Positions 1 through 7,360 are shown, counted from the first letter of the stretch. The stretch is 57,049 nt of DNA from Polyangiaceae bacterium (GCA_009780955.1 WQZB01000023.1:1-57049); one strand, 5' to 3'. The notes: a model not told the origin generated them from the letters alone. Program-made: numbers and translations.

Positions 1-1
1 T

Positions 2-1087
2 GACATTGCGAAAGGGATTGTGAGTAGCGTCCCAATTGTCGCCGCTGCTAAGCAGCTCTCCAAAGCCCACGAGGCTGCGGGCGATAAGGCGAAAGGGCTT
101 GCGGATGGAGCCGGCGATCGCTCCTCCAAGGTGTCTGATGAATCTCGTACTCACCAGCAGCTCCTTACGGCGGGCAACATCGTCGCTCCCGCACTAATTT
201 CAACAATAAAAGGTATTTCGGAGGTTCGCGCCCGAGCAGCTGAGCAAGGCAATACCGCGTGGGGTTGGTTTGACGCTGTAAATAGGCAATGGAATCCATT
301 TGTTGGAGTCGTAGAACACGGCTGGAATGCAGCCGATGCCATTGCAGACAAGGACGCGCATAAAGCCGGCGCCGAAGTCACGCACACCGTTGTTGCCGTC
401 GCCAACGCCGTGGCCGTTGTCGAGGGTGCGAGAGGGCTGGCGAAAGGCGTGGGCGTAGCGAAAGGAGCAAGCCTGGCAGAAGGAGCGGAAGGCGCTGCGG
501 AGCGAGCAGCTGCTCGTCATGGTAACGAGGTTTTGTCGCAAGTAAGAGCCAAGGAACTCCTAGCCAAAGTACAACAGGTGGAACCTCAGGTAACCAAAGA
601 GCTCTCCCAGTTGGCAAAGGAAAATGGTGGAAAGATGGAGGGGCTAGACTATCGACTCAAGTCTCATGAATCGCTCTCTCGCAAACTAGCAGACGAGCCA
701 GGCAAACCAGTAAACGACGCCCTTCGGTACACACAGATTTATGAGTCAAAAAATCTTGGAGCAGGAGCCAAAAATGTTATGGCATCCATGGAAAACAACG
801 GTTACAAAAAAGTAGCGGTGAACAATACCTTCCAGGATGGAGTGCCGTACAAAGGGATCAACACCGTATGGGAAACTCCTTCCGGCACAAGGTTTGAAGT
901 GCAGTTCCATACGCCAGAGAGTTTCGACATCAAGCAAAATGTTAATCACTCGCTATACGAGCAAGGGCGAATGTTGCCTGCCGGAGATCCAGGGCGAGAA
1001 GCTATTTCCGACCGGATGATCCAAAATTCGAACAGGGTACCGGTTCCAAAAAATATACAGAACGACATTCCTAACTTCAGAAGGTAA
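2..1087 (+). CDS. C-terminal part of a polymorphic toxin with a RelA/SpoT-type synthetase domain (5' end outside window)
   Basis: The frame is open to the left edge; GTG at 20 is only the first internal start, so the gene probably begins upstream. Counting from that GTG, residues 1-170 are Ala/Gly-rich with hydrophobic stretches (about 50-65 and 118-150), like the pre-toxin region of secreted effectors. Residues 205-315 match the (p)ppGpp synthetase fold: RLKSHESLSRKL (212) aligns with the ribose/phosphate-binding GRxKSxxSIxxKM motif, DALRY (233) with DLxAxR, YKGINT (277) with GYxSLHT, and EVQFHT (293) with the catalytic EVQIRT. Members act by making ppGpp/ppApp-like nucleotides or pyrophosphorylating tRNA; which applies here is unknown. 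The small gene and RelA/SpoT-type HD hydrolase directly downstream suggest an effector-immunity module. Delivery by a type VI or similar system is inference. Confidence 0.75.
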   Translation, partial: DIAKGIVSSVPIVAAAKQLSKAHEAAGDKAKGLADGAGDRSSKVSDESRTHQQLLTAGNIVAPALISTIKGISEVRARAAEQGNTAWGWFDAVNRQWNPFVGVVEHGWNAADAIADKDAHKAGAEVTHTVVAVANAVAVVEGARGLAKGVGVAKGASLAEGAEGAAERAAARHGNEVLSQVRAKELLAKVQQVEPQVTKELSQLAKENGGKMEGLDYRLKSHESLSRKLADEPGKPVNDALRYTQIYESKNLGAGAKNVMASMENNGYKKVAVNNTFQDGVPYKGINTVWETPSGTRFEVQFHTPESFDIKQNVNHSLYEQGRMLPAGDPGREAISDRMIQNSNRVPVPKNIQNDIPNFRR

Positions 1088-1092
1088 TTTCG

Positions 1093-1371
1093 ATGCAAAA
1101 CTGGATTTATATATACGTTAACTCTAAGCCTGGCGTTGTGTATCGCATTTTTAGAATCCCAGATCAGCAAGGCGTTTCGTTTGGGCGACGCATGCTCCAG
1201 CTTGAACACCTTTCAAAAGGTTATGAGTGGAAGCAGGACGATGCCTGCAGGGCAGCTCACAACGCATATTTGTGTGGTGATTTGACAGAAGACGATACTC
1301 TTTCCTGGGACGATGTTCAAAAATGGGTTGCGCTTTGGGATCAAATAGGATGGCCAGATGATCGCTGGTAA
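1093..1371 (+). CDS. Small hypothetical protein between toxin and hydrolase, possible immunity protein
   Basis: A 92-residue protein starting 5 bases after the toxin stop codon and overlapping the hydrolase gene by 14 bases, so the three genes are almost certainly co-transcribed. It is aromatic and acidic (C-terminal DQIGWPDDRW), with no signal peptide or membrane segment. I do not recognise the family. Its position immediately behind the toxin is the usual place for a specific immunity protein, but the downstream hydrolase could fill that role instead. The base composition is as A+T-rich as the toxin. Confidence 0.65.
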   Translation: MQNWIYIYVNSKPGVVYRIFRIPDQQGVSFGRRMLQLEHLSKGYEWKQDDACRAAHNAYLCGDLTEDDTLSWDDVQKWVALWDQIGWPDDRW

Positions 1372-1912
1372 CGCATACGCGCAAGAAGTATACAATCGCA
1401 CTCTCTTGTATGCCGCAAAAGCGCATCAAGGGCAGCTATTCCCTGGTACAAAACTGCCTTACGTAGTTCACCTTGCGATGGTAACTAACGAGGTGATTTT
1501 TGCCAATCAAGAAGAAGATGTCGAAAATTTGGATGTTATCCTCCAAATGGCGCTGCTCCACGATGTGTTGGAAGATACTCCGACGACAGTGCAAGAGCTT
1601 TCTTTGCATTTCGAACAGCCTGTTGTCGACGGTGTGGCGCTCTTGAGCAAGAAGTGCAACGGTCAAAAATTCTCTTTTGCTGAGTATATCGATCGGCTAA
1701 AGGGTGCCAGCAAGGAGGTCGCGCTCGTCAAGTTGTGCGATCGAATTACCAATCTTCAACGTCCTCCAGAATTCTGGAAGACCGAGAAAATATTGGCCTA
1801 CCTTCAGGAATCCAAGACGATCCTCGATGCGCTTGGTGGTTGCCATTTTTATGCGGCAAGGCGACTGGCTTTGAAGATAGATGATTATCGTCAATATCTT
1901 GCCCCTCAATGA
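1358..1912 (+). CDS. Small alarmone hydrolase (RelA/SpoT-type HD phosphohydrolase)
   Basis: The 184 residues form a stand-alone HD domain of the SpoT/MESH1 type, which removes the 3'-pyrophosphate from (p)ppGpp-like nucleotides using Mn2+. The metal and active-site motifs are intact: YVVHLAMV with His38, LLHDVLEDTP with His68-Asp69 and Glu72-Asp73, and KLCDRITNLQ with Asp128. There is no synthetase, TGS or ACT domain. It follows the toxin gene with one small gene between, overlapping that small gene by 14 bases. Known toxSAS toxin-antitoxin pairs use such hydrolases as antitoxins, so neutralising the product of the upstream toxin is the natural inference. A housekeeping ppGpp hydrolase is possible, but the operon position argues against it. 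Confidence 0.85.
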   Translation: MIAGNAYAQEVYNRTLLYAAKAHQGQLFPGTKLPYVVHLAMVTNEVIFANQEEDVENLDVILQMALLHDVLEDTPTTVQELSLHFEQPVVDGVALLSKKCNGQKFSFAEYIDRLKGASKEVALVKLCDRITNLQRPPEFWKTEKILAYLQESKTILDALGGCHFYAARRLALKIDDYRQYLAPQ

Positions 1913-2084
1913 GACAGTCTAGAATCTCTGGCTGGATTGCAGCGTGAAGGAGTTGTGCGCGTCCGAGCCGCTGCGTTGGAACAAGCCCAACTTCGATATG
2001 TTGGGATACTCGATATTGTCATTAATATCGGAGTTTGGAACGAGTTTTCGCCCGCCAATCGGACCCATACCGTAGCGTAACACC
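1913..2084 (+). other. Gap without a convincing gene
   Basis: The reverse strand keeps a short open frame between about 2080 and 1918 that ends in a phenylalanine (SSQRF), which could be a gene remnant. No start, length or motif supports an intact gene. Confidence 0.3.
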
Positions 2085-2540
2085 ATGATTTGGTTTTTGA
2101 GCGCAGTTTTGTCCTTGCTCGCCTGGAGGGTTGTATCGCGCTGGATCGTCTATCGACGAGTGTTCTCAGACCCACATCTGATGGAGCTTGCCTCAGCAGC
2201 TCCACGGCTAAGAACGGCCGCACTTGATCTGTTGGACTACCCACCCTACGGCCCAAACGATCCGCGCGCGTTTCTCACCAGCGCCGGCATTGGCGTTCTC
2301 TACACCATCACAAAGGAAAACGACTGCTTCGTGCACCACTGTTCGGTCAGCTTATCCGGTGGCGTCACCCCCGGCGCAGTCGGACGGCGTTTCATCGCCG
2401 CATGCGTACGTCTTTTCGATCTGCCAGCCGACAAAGTGGAATACGTAGTTGGCGTCTCAACTGTACACCACGCTCGGGCCATGCTTTCGCTGGCCGAACA
2501 CGAGGCATTGGTCTTCAAATATCGACCTCCTTGTCGTTGA
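2085..2540 (+). CDS. Hypothetical membrane-anchored protein
   Basis: A 151-residue frame with ATG at 2085. The N-terminus (IWFLSAVLSLLAW) is a hydrophobic anchor followed by basic residues, so the rest would be cytoplasmic by the positive-inside rule. The body (YTITKENDCFVHHCSVSLSG, HARAMLSLAEH) is soluble and matches no family I know. Its stop codon lies three bases before a GGGGCAGG...CTGCCC palindrome of the family seen elsewhere in the window. The location in the toxin island makes an immunity or accessory role possible, but nothing in the sequence shows it. Confidence 0.55.
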   Translation: MIWFLSAVLSLLAWRVVSRWIVYRRVFSDPHLMELASAAPRLRTAALDLLDYPPYGPNDPRAFLTSAGIGVLYTITKENDCFVHHCSVSLSGGVTPGAVGRRFIAACVRLFDLPADKVEYVVGVSTVHHARAMLSLAEHEALVFKYRPPCR

Positions 2541-2543
2541 CTT

Positions 2544-2565
2544 GGGGCAGGTCTCGTGTCTGCCC
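2544..2565. repeat. Palindromic repeat, GGGGC family
   Basis: GGGGCAG and CTGCCC arms surround GTCTCGTGT. It is the same inner word as the copy at 26615-26637 with two substitutions, and it lies directly behind the stop codon at 2538-2540. Confidence 0.6.
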
Positions 2566-2578
2566 ATCGCCGCCGACC

Positions 2579-2617
2579 GATCTGTCCGCGACAGGCAAAG
2601 ATCTGTCGGCGACAGGC
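2579..2617. repeat. Tandem pair of palindromic 18-mers
   Basis: GATCTGTCCGCGACAGGC and GATCTGTCGGCGACAGGC, 21 bases apart start to start with one mismatch. Each contains the inverted repeat CTGTCGscGACAG. It could be a double operator or a repeat remnant. Confidence 0.5.
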
Positions 2618-2731
2618 GCTCGTGGACGATTCGCCCTGAATTTTCGTGAGGATCGCCGAGACTCCAAATTTATTTTCGGCTTGTTCCCCCATCGACGCAA
2701 CCTGCGGCCGAAAATGGCCGACAGGGCCTTT

Positions 2732-3162
2732 ATGGCAACAGAAGGTATCTCACCCCGTCCTCGTAACCCCTTCAACCTTAACCAAGCTGAAGAAGGAGAC
2801 CCAAAAGCCGTTTCAACGGTCAAAAAAAGGAAGCCGGTGCCGCTACTTCAAAGGCCAAAGAAGCAGGCCCCTCGGTTACTCACTGGCCCGAACCATCGCA
2901 GGCGTTGGACGACCAATACTCCGCCGATGTTGCGGAGTTTGTGAAAAATTCCACGGCGAACGCAAAGGCAGCCGGAGCACCGTCAGCCGCTGCAGCACCG
3001 TTAGCCGCCACGGGCGCCATGGCGAAAGGCGTGAGTCACGCCGGAGTGGTCGCTACCATCGCCAACAAGGTGCTCATCCAACCGACGGGTCTTGGAGAAG
3101 CAGTAGACAAGCTGGCAGTCAAGTCGCCAAGCGTGCTCGCCCTAGTCCAAGCCCACGCCTAA
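2732..3162 (+). pseudogene. Ala-rich small protein, apparently frameshifted at an A7 run
   Basis: Coding character starts at ATG 2732 (MATEGISPRPRNPF...) and continues to a run of seven A at 2822-2828. Beyond the run, the coding-like frame is the -1 frame, where KEAGAATSKAKEAG leads into the open frame ending at 3162. Read with one extra A, or a -1 slip, the product is about 142 residues: a charged, Pro-rich N-terminus, a central Ala-rich stretch (AAGAPSAAAAPLAA), and a small amphipathic C-terminal half (KVLIQPTGLGEAVDKL). Without slippage only an 85-residue frame from TTG 2905 remains downstream. No family is recognised. It may be a true lesion, slippage at the A run, or a sequencing error. 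Confidence 0.45.
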
Positions 3163-3216
3163 CGTCGTCTCACAAAGTCTTCTCAAGTGTGCAACATCAA
3201 ATCAAGGACAGACACC

Positions 3217-3663
3217 ATGACACATCTCAACATGACCCTGTGGAAAATCATCGTTGCTTTGGCGCTGCAGATTCCATTTTCCAAACAAAAGGTCGAGACC
3301 GTGCTTAAGGCGCAAGTGTTTGAAACGGACAACACGGCCAATGATCAGCTTCACTCCTACAAAAGCCAACCTGTTAAGCTAGCCGACGGCGTCATCATTT
3401 CAACCATCGACCTGCGTATCAAACGCGTGGGCAAGGACCCAGGGGACTTGGGTTTGAAGATTGACGGAACTTGCATCACCAGGGAACAACTTGAAGCCAG
3501 ATATAAATATCTCCAACTCGTCGGCATTCCACACGGCCATTCACTCGAGGAACAAACCGTCTACGCCCAAGATATGCCGTGGGGAAGCTTGACGTTCGGG
3601 TTCAAGGAGCGGAAACCGGCTTGCCTTGCATCCGTTGGCTTCGGGCCAAAGAAGAACGATTGA
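3217..3663 (+). CDS. Hypothetical protein in the toxin island
   Basis: Starts at ATG 3217 (MTHLNMTLWKIIVALALQ), 148 residues; an alternative GTG/TTG-type start at 3187 adds ten residues. The first 25 residues look like a weak signal peptide or membrane anchor. The body includes a run of beta-strand-like segments (GVIISTIDLRIKRV, GSLTFGFKERKPACL). No catalytic motif is visible and I do not recognise the family. It is the last gene of the A+T-richer island and is followed by a repeat element. Confidence 0.5.
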   Translation: MTHLNMTLWKIIVALALQIPFSKQKVETVLKAQVFETDNTANDQLHSYKSQPVKLADGVIISTIDLRIKRVGKDPGDLGLKIDGTCITREQLEARYKYLQLVGIPHGHSLEEQTVYAQDMPWGSLTFGFKERKPACLASVGFGPKKND

Positions 3664-3691
3664 TTGGTCTTGCCCTGATTTTGTGGATACC

Positions 3692-3835
3692 TAACATTAC
3701 TGCCGGAACTTCGTCCCGCGCTGGCGCGTTTCCGCTTTGCGGAAACCAGTAGTGGTCCCTTATCTCGAGGGGGCTCGGAGCCCCTTCTTGCCCGCTTTAG
3801 CGCTACTTGCCGGGGAATTCCCGGCAGTCGTGCTA
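3692..3835. repeat. 144-bp inverted-repeat element, copy 1
   Basis: The left end reads TAACATTACTGCCGGAACTTCG and the right end GAATTCCCGGCAGTCGTGCTA, giving imperfect terminal inverted repeats. Internal hairpins are TTTCCGCTTTGCGGAAA and GGGGGCTCGGAGCCCC. A longer, inverted copy lies at 37841-38026. There is no open reading frame, so it is a miniature non-autonomous element. It marks the junction between the accessory island and the Mla operon. Confidence 0.65.
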
Positions 3836-3852
3836 AAAGCGGTCTACTCAAT

Positions 3853-4689
3853 CTATAAGCCCGGGAAAACGAGATAACCCGCGCCTGAAATGAAGAAATT
3901 CAGAATGATGACGGCAAGCGACGCATTGACCACCGCGCGTGTAGTTGCCCACCCAACACCTTCCGAACCGCCAAATGTCGTCAGTCCGCAATACCCGCTG
4001 ACGATGGGAATGGCAGCGCCGTAAGCTACGCATTTCGTCATGCCAACGATGACATCGCCCGTGTCGACGAGCGATGTATTGAAAAAGGTCTGCAGAGGCA
4101 CCTCGAAGGCGATGTAGGCCGTAAGCCCGCCCGTGATGTAGGCAACCGTGCCTGCAAAGATGATGAGCGCGCTCGTCATCACGACGCTTGCGACGAAACG
4201 GGGTACAATCAAAAAATCGACTGGGTCGGCCGCGCACATGCGAAGTGCATCGATTTGCTCGGTGACCACCATCGAGCCGATTTCCGCTGCAATGCCAGCT
4301 CCAACACGCGTGGCAAGCAAAAGCGCGCCGAGCGACGGAGCCAAGTCACGCACGAACAGCTGAAGGAGCGCCGCGCCTAGCATCTGGTAGTCGGGCAAAA
4401 CCCGTCTCGTTTGGATACCTGCCTCGTAGGACAGAATCATCCCGAGGAAACCCATGGTAATCGACAAAAAGAAAAGAGATCGATTGCCAATCTCGAAGAG
4501 CTGCGTGGCAATGGCGCCCTTTTCACGGCGGCCGCGCACCGTGAAATAAAGCGTGCGGACGAAAACCGAATAAACCTCGCGGCCGCCAATCATCAAATCG
4601 ACCACGGCCGCGCCAAGCAGGCCCACAGGTCCGAGCTCGTAGGGTTCATCCTCGTACGGTTTGTCGATGTCTACGGCCTGGTCGCTCAT
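3853..4689 (-). CDS. MlaE-type ABC permease, second copy of operon
   Basis: The 278 residues carry the MlaE fold: an N-terminal amphipathic region, then about five membrane segments. The family signature is LGALLLATRVGAGIAAEIGS followed by MVVTEQIDALRMCAADPVDF. MlaE proteins form the inner-membrane channel of phospholipid transporters that work with an ATPase and an MCE-domain ring. Translation starts at 4689, three bases after the stop of the neighbouring permease, so the two are co-translated and may form a heterodimer where E. coli uses a homodimer. The N-terminus is longer and acidic (DKPYEDEPYELG). Confidence 0.9.
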   Translation of the reverse strand: MSDQAVDIDKPYEDEPYELGPVGLLGAAVVDLMIGGREVYSVFVRTLYFTVRGRREKGAIATQLFEIGNRSLFFLSITMGFLGMILSYEAGIQTRRVLPDYQMLGAALLQLFVRDLAPSLGALLLATRVGAGIAAEIGSMVVTEQIDALRMCAADPVDFLIVPRFVASVVMTSALIIFAGTVAYITGGLTAYIAFEVPLQTFFNTSLVDTGDVIVGMTKCVAYGAAIPIVSGYCGLTTFGGSEGVGWATTRAVVNASLAVIILNFFISGAGYLVFPGL

Positions 4690-4692
4690 GCT

Positions 4693-5526
4693 TCACCCGC
4701 CCCATGCAAAGCTAACGAGGTAGTCGATAAGGAAGATCCCCGCGGCGCTTGCAACGACTGTGGCGTTGACCGCGCGGCCCACGCCGGGCGCGCCACCCGT
4801 GGTGGATAGGCCAAAATGGCAACTCGAGAGTGCGATGATGAGGCCGAACAAGATGCTTTTGACCAGGCCGTTGGCGACGTCACCGAAGCCGAGCCTGCTC
4901 ACCATGCTCGAAGTAACGCCGTTGTAAAAAATTTGCGGCGAAACGCCGAGCAAAGCTTGGCCCGTGAATGCAGCGCCGAAAAGTGCGAGCACATCGGCGA
5001 AGAGCGTCATCATGAAAAGCGTAGCGACAATGCCGATGAAGCGCGGCGCAATGAGGAACGCGATGGGGTCGATCGCAAGCACGCGCAAAGCGTCGAACTG
5101 GTCGGTCACGACCATTGTGCCGAGCTCCGCGGTGTTGTTTGCGCCGACACGGCCCGAGAGCATGAGCGCGGTCAAAAGTGGCGCGATCTCGCGTAGCGTG
5201 CCGAAGCCTGCGCCCCAACCCAACTGTCCCTCGGCACCGTAGCGCTTCACGATGGGCGCGGCTTGGATGACCATGATGGCACCCGTGAACAGCGCCGTGA
5301 CTACGACGATGGGTAGCGATTTGAACGCCATCTTGTAGAGATTGTTTTCGAGTTCACGAACATCGATGCGCGGCGGAATCAAACGCTTAACCACGCGCCC
5401 GAACAGTATCGTCATGCCGCCGGCAGTGGCCGCGGTGTTCAGAAACACAGCACCTGCCGCGCCGATGAGCGTTGCGATGCGGCCCGGCTCCTTTCTGTTC
5501 GAGGGTGCGAGTGCGTGAGCCGCCAT
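4693..5526 (-). CDS. MlaE-type ABC permease, first copy of operon
   Basis: The 277 residues form an inner-membrane permease of the MlaE/Ttg2B family. The conserved loop reads LMLSGRVGANNTAELGTM followed by VVTDQFDALRVLAIDPIAF. Five to six hydrophobic segments are visible, the last near FLIDYLVSFAWGG. It starts three bases after the ATPase stop codon and ends three bases before the second permease. Paired, non-identical permeases in one operon suggest an asymmetric transporter. The substrate is presumably a phospholipid or other lipid, by family. Confidence 0.9.
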   Translation of the reverse strand: MAAHALAPSNRKEPGRIATLIGAAGAVFLNTAATAGGMTILFGRVVKRLIPPRIDVRELENNLYKMAFKSLPIVVVTALFTGAIMVIQAAPIVKRYGAEGQLGWGAGFGTLREIAPLLTALMLSGRVGANNTAELGTMVVTDQFDALRVLAIDPIAFLIAPRFIGIVATLFMMTLFADVLALFGAAFTGQALLGVSPQIFYNGVTSSMVSRLGFGDVANGLVKSILFGLIIALSSCHFGLSTTGGAPGVGRAVNATVVASAAGIFLIDYLVSFAWGG

Positions 5527-5529
5527 CTT

Positions 5530-6285
5530 TCAGAGTGGGCCTTCGGTTAGGCCGTGTACGAACTGGCGCACGCGCGGCTCGTGGCTCGCTTTGGCCTGTT
5601 CGGTTGTGCCGTCGAAAATGAGTTCTCCGCCGACCATCATTCCAACGCGATCGGTCACGGTGAGCAGGCGATCGAGATCGCTTGAAACCATCACCACCGT
5701 AGCATTCGTCGCGCGCTGCTCTGTGCGGAGAAGATCGAAGATCTTCTGTGACGTTACTGGATCGAGACCAGCCGCAGGCTCGTCGTAGAGCACGATGGGT
5801 GCGCGAGTGATCGTGGCGCGCGCCACGCCAACCCGTTTTTTCTGCCCACCCGACAGACCAGCGGGCATGCGCATGTTGAAGCCGGAGAGCGCAACACAAT
5901 CGAGCTGCTCGTTGACGCGCGCCTGGACTTCACGTTCGGTCAACTTGGTGAGGCGACGTAACGGGAAGGCGACGTTGTCGCCCACGGTGAGATAATCGAA
6001 CAGCGCATTATTCTGAAAAAGCATGCCGAACTTGCGCCGCAATCGTGCAAGATCGAGCTCGGTGGCGGCCGTCACGTCTTGCCCGTCGACGACGATGCTC
6101 CCAAGATCGGGTTTCATCAAGCCGGCCATTGTCTTGAGCAGGATGCTTTTGCCAGATGCGCCAGGACCAATGAGTCCGTAAAGGCAGCCGCGCGGGATCG
6201 TCACCGAAACCGAGCGAAGAACGTGATTTGGACGTCCGCCTTTGCCAGAACGAAAGGACTTGGAGACGTCGCTGATTGCGATCAT
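5530..6285 (-). CDS. Mla-type ABC transporter ATPase (MlaF-like)
   Basis: The ATG at 6285 (MIAISDVSKSF) gives the normal 251-residue length; the frame is open farther upstream but without coding character. Motifs are in order: Walker A GPGASGKS, Q-loop MLFQNNALF, signature LSGGQKKRVGVARA, Walker B IVLYDEPAAGLD. The QNNALFDYLTVGDNVAFPL stretch is typical of MlaF/Ttg2A. It powers lipid movement by the two downstream permeases. It sits 14 bases after the SctJ-like gene. A second MlaF-like gene lies at 27928-28671. Confidence 0.9.
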   Translation of the reverse strand: MIAISDVSKSFRSGKGGRPNHVLRSVSVTIPRGCLYGLIGPGASGKSILLKTMAGLMKPDLGSIVVDGQDVTAATELDLARLRRKFGMLFQNNALFDYLTVGDNVAFPLRRLTKLTEREVQARVNEQLDCVALSGFNMRMPAGLSGGQKKRVGVARATITRAPIVLYDEPAAGLDPVTSQKIFDLLRTEQRATNATVVMVSSDLDRLLTVTDRVGMMVGGELIFDGTTEQAKASHEPRVRQFVHGLTEGPL

Positions 6286-6299
6286 GAGGTCAAGACCGC

Positions 6300-7142
6300 T
6301 TACCGGATGCCTACTGGACCGGGCGGACCGACGGACGGGCCGCGAGGCGCAATGCCGCGCGCTGCCTGGGCGGCATCTTCCTCGCGTTCGCGCCTGGAGC
6401 GAGCGAGCTTCGCGTAAAGCACGAGGCTGAGTGTGGCGAATCCGACCACGGCAAGTACTAGGCACGCCAAAGCGATCTTGAGAGTGTTACTCGAAGTACG
6501 CGCAACAACGATGGGTCCGACGTGCGCGAGTTCGGAACGCCCTTGAGCCGGGCGTGTCGCACGCGGAAGAAAGACGACTGCGACGTCTGCGGGGGCGAGC
6601 GCTGGTGCGCCACCGGCAACGAGACGCTGGATCGCGTCGGCCGTCAGCGGCGGGGTTGTGCCTCGGTGCTCGAGAAGCACGCTTGCCGTTGTTTTTGGAG
6701 GTGGGCCTTCGCGCAGACCATCGCTTGGCGGAAGGTTCAAATGAACGCGCGCCGACAGCACGCCGTCGACGTTGCTGAGCGTGCGCTCAAGCTCGCCGGA
6801 CAAGCCCGCGACAAGCTGCGCATGCTCGGCAGCCTGACTCGGCACGAGTTGGCCGCGGTCGGCTGCTTCGAGTACGCCGCGGACCTTGGGCCGCGGGAGC
6901 TGATCGTCGGCCATGGTGCCGAGAGCACGTGCGGCGTCGTCCCTCAAGACCGTGACTCGGAATTTTCCTTCGACTGTTGGGTCGACTTCTTTCGTGGCGT
7001 CGATGCCGGCTTGGTCGAGCGCAACGACGACGCGGTTCGCATCTCCCTCATCGAGCCCGCCTGCCACAGCCACGGCGCAACCGGCGTTGGCAAGAGCAAC
7101 GCAAGCGACGAGTGCGAGAAAGGTGCGCGCAAGCCTATGCAT
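6300..7142 (-). CDS. SctJ/YscJ-family ring lipoprotein
   Basis: The 280 residues start at ATG 7142 with a signal peptide and a lipobox-like NAGC near residue 21. Next comes the ring-building motif 1 fold (GLDEGDANRVVVALDQAGI, FRVTVLRDDAARAL, LPRPKVRG), then ring-building motif 2 with ELERTLSNVDGVLSARVHLN, a membrane segment (about 235-257) and a basic tail. This is the architecture of the type III secretion inner-ring protein SctJ, related to FliF. No other secretion gene is visible nearby. It sits 14 bases upstream of an Mla-type ATPase and two permeases on the same strand, so it probably belongs to that operon. The lipobox is imperfect (Asn at -3). Confidence 0.85.
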   Translation of the reverse strand: MHRLARTFLALVACVALANAGCAVAVAGGLDEGDANRVVVALDQAGIDATKEVDPTVEGKFRVTVLRDDAARALGTMADDQLPRPKVRGVLEAADRGQLVPSQAAEHAQLVAGLSGELERTLSNVDGVLSARVHLNLPPSDGLREGPPPKTTASVLLEHRGTTPPLTADAIQRLVAGGAPALAPADVAVVFLPRATRPAQGRSELAHVGPIVVARTSSNTLKIALACLVLAVVGFATLSLVLYAKLARSRREREEDAAQAARGIAPRGPSVGPPGPVGIR

Positions 7143-7360
7143 TCGGGCTTGTATACCATGCTGCGACGGGCTAGCAGACGGCTTTCGGTCGCTCTTTGCT
7201 CCGAATCGTGCAAGAAATGTTGCTATTGTGAGAGGCCGATGGTAACTGGCAGCGCCCGCGTGACGGTGAGGTCTTTTCGGCCCCGTAAACCGCGAGCTCT
7301 TTCCCGTCGTCCGATCCCAAGGAAAGGCGCGTCCCATGGGGGGCGCGACAAGAGCATCGA

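Noticed and set aside
1906..2256. 116-codon minus-strand frame overlapping the gene at 2085
   Set aside because: Ser/Arg/Thr-rich shadow; the plus-strand frame has a credible membrane anchor. The short Phe-ending remnant at 1918-2080 is in another frame and too weak to call.
6300..7142. Flagellar FliF
   Set aside because: The protein has only ~280 residues with a lipoprotein signal and one C-terminal membrane segment, as in SctJ; FliF is about twice as long with two membrane segments.
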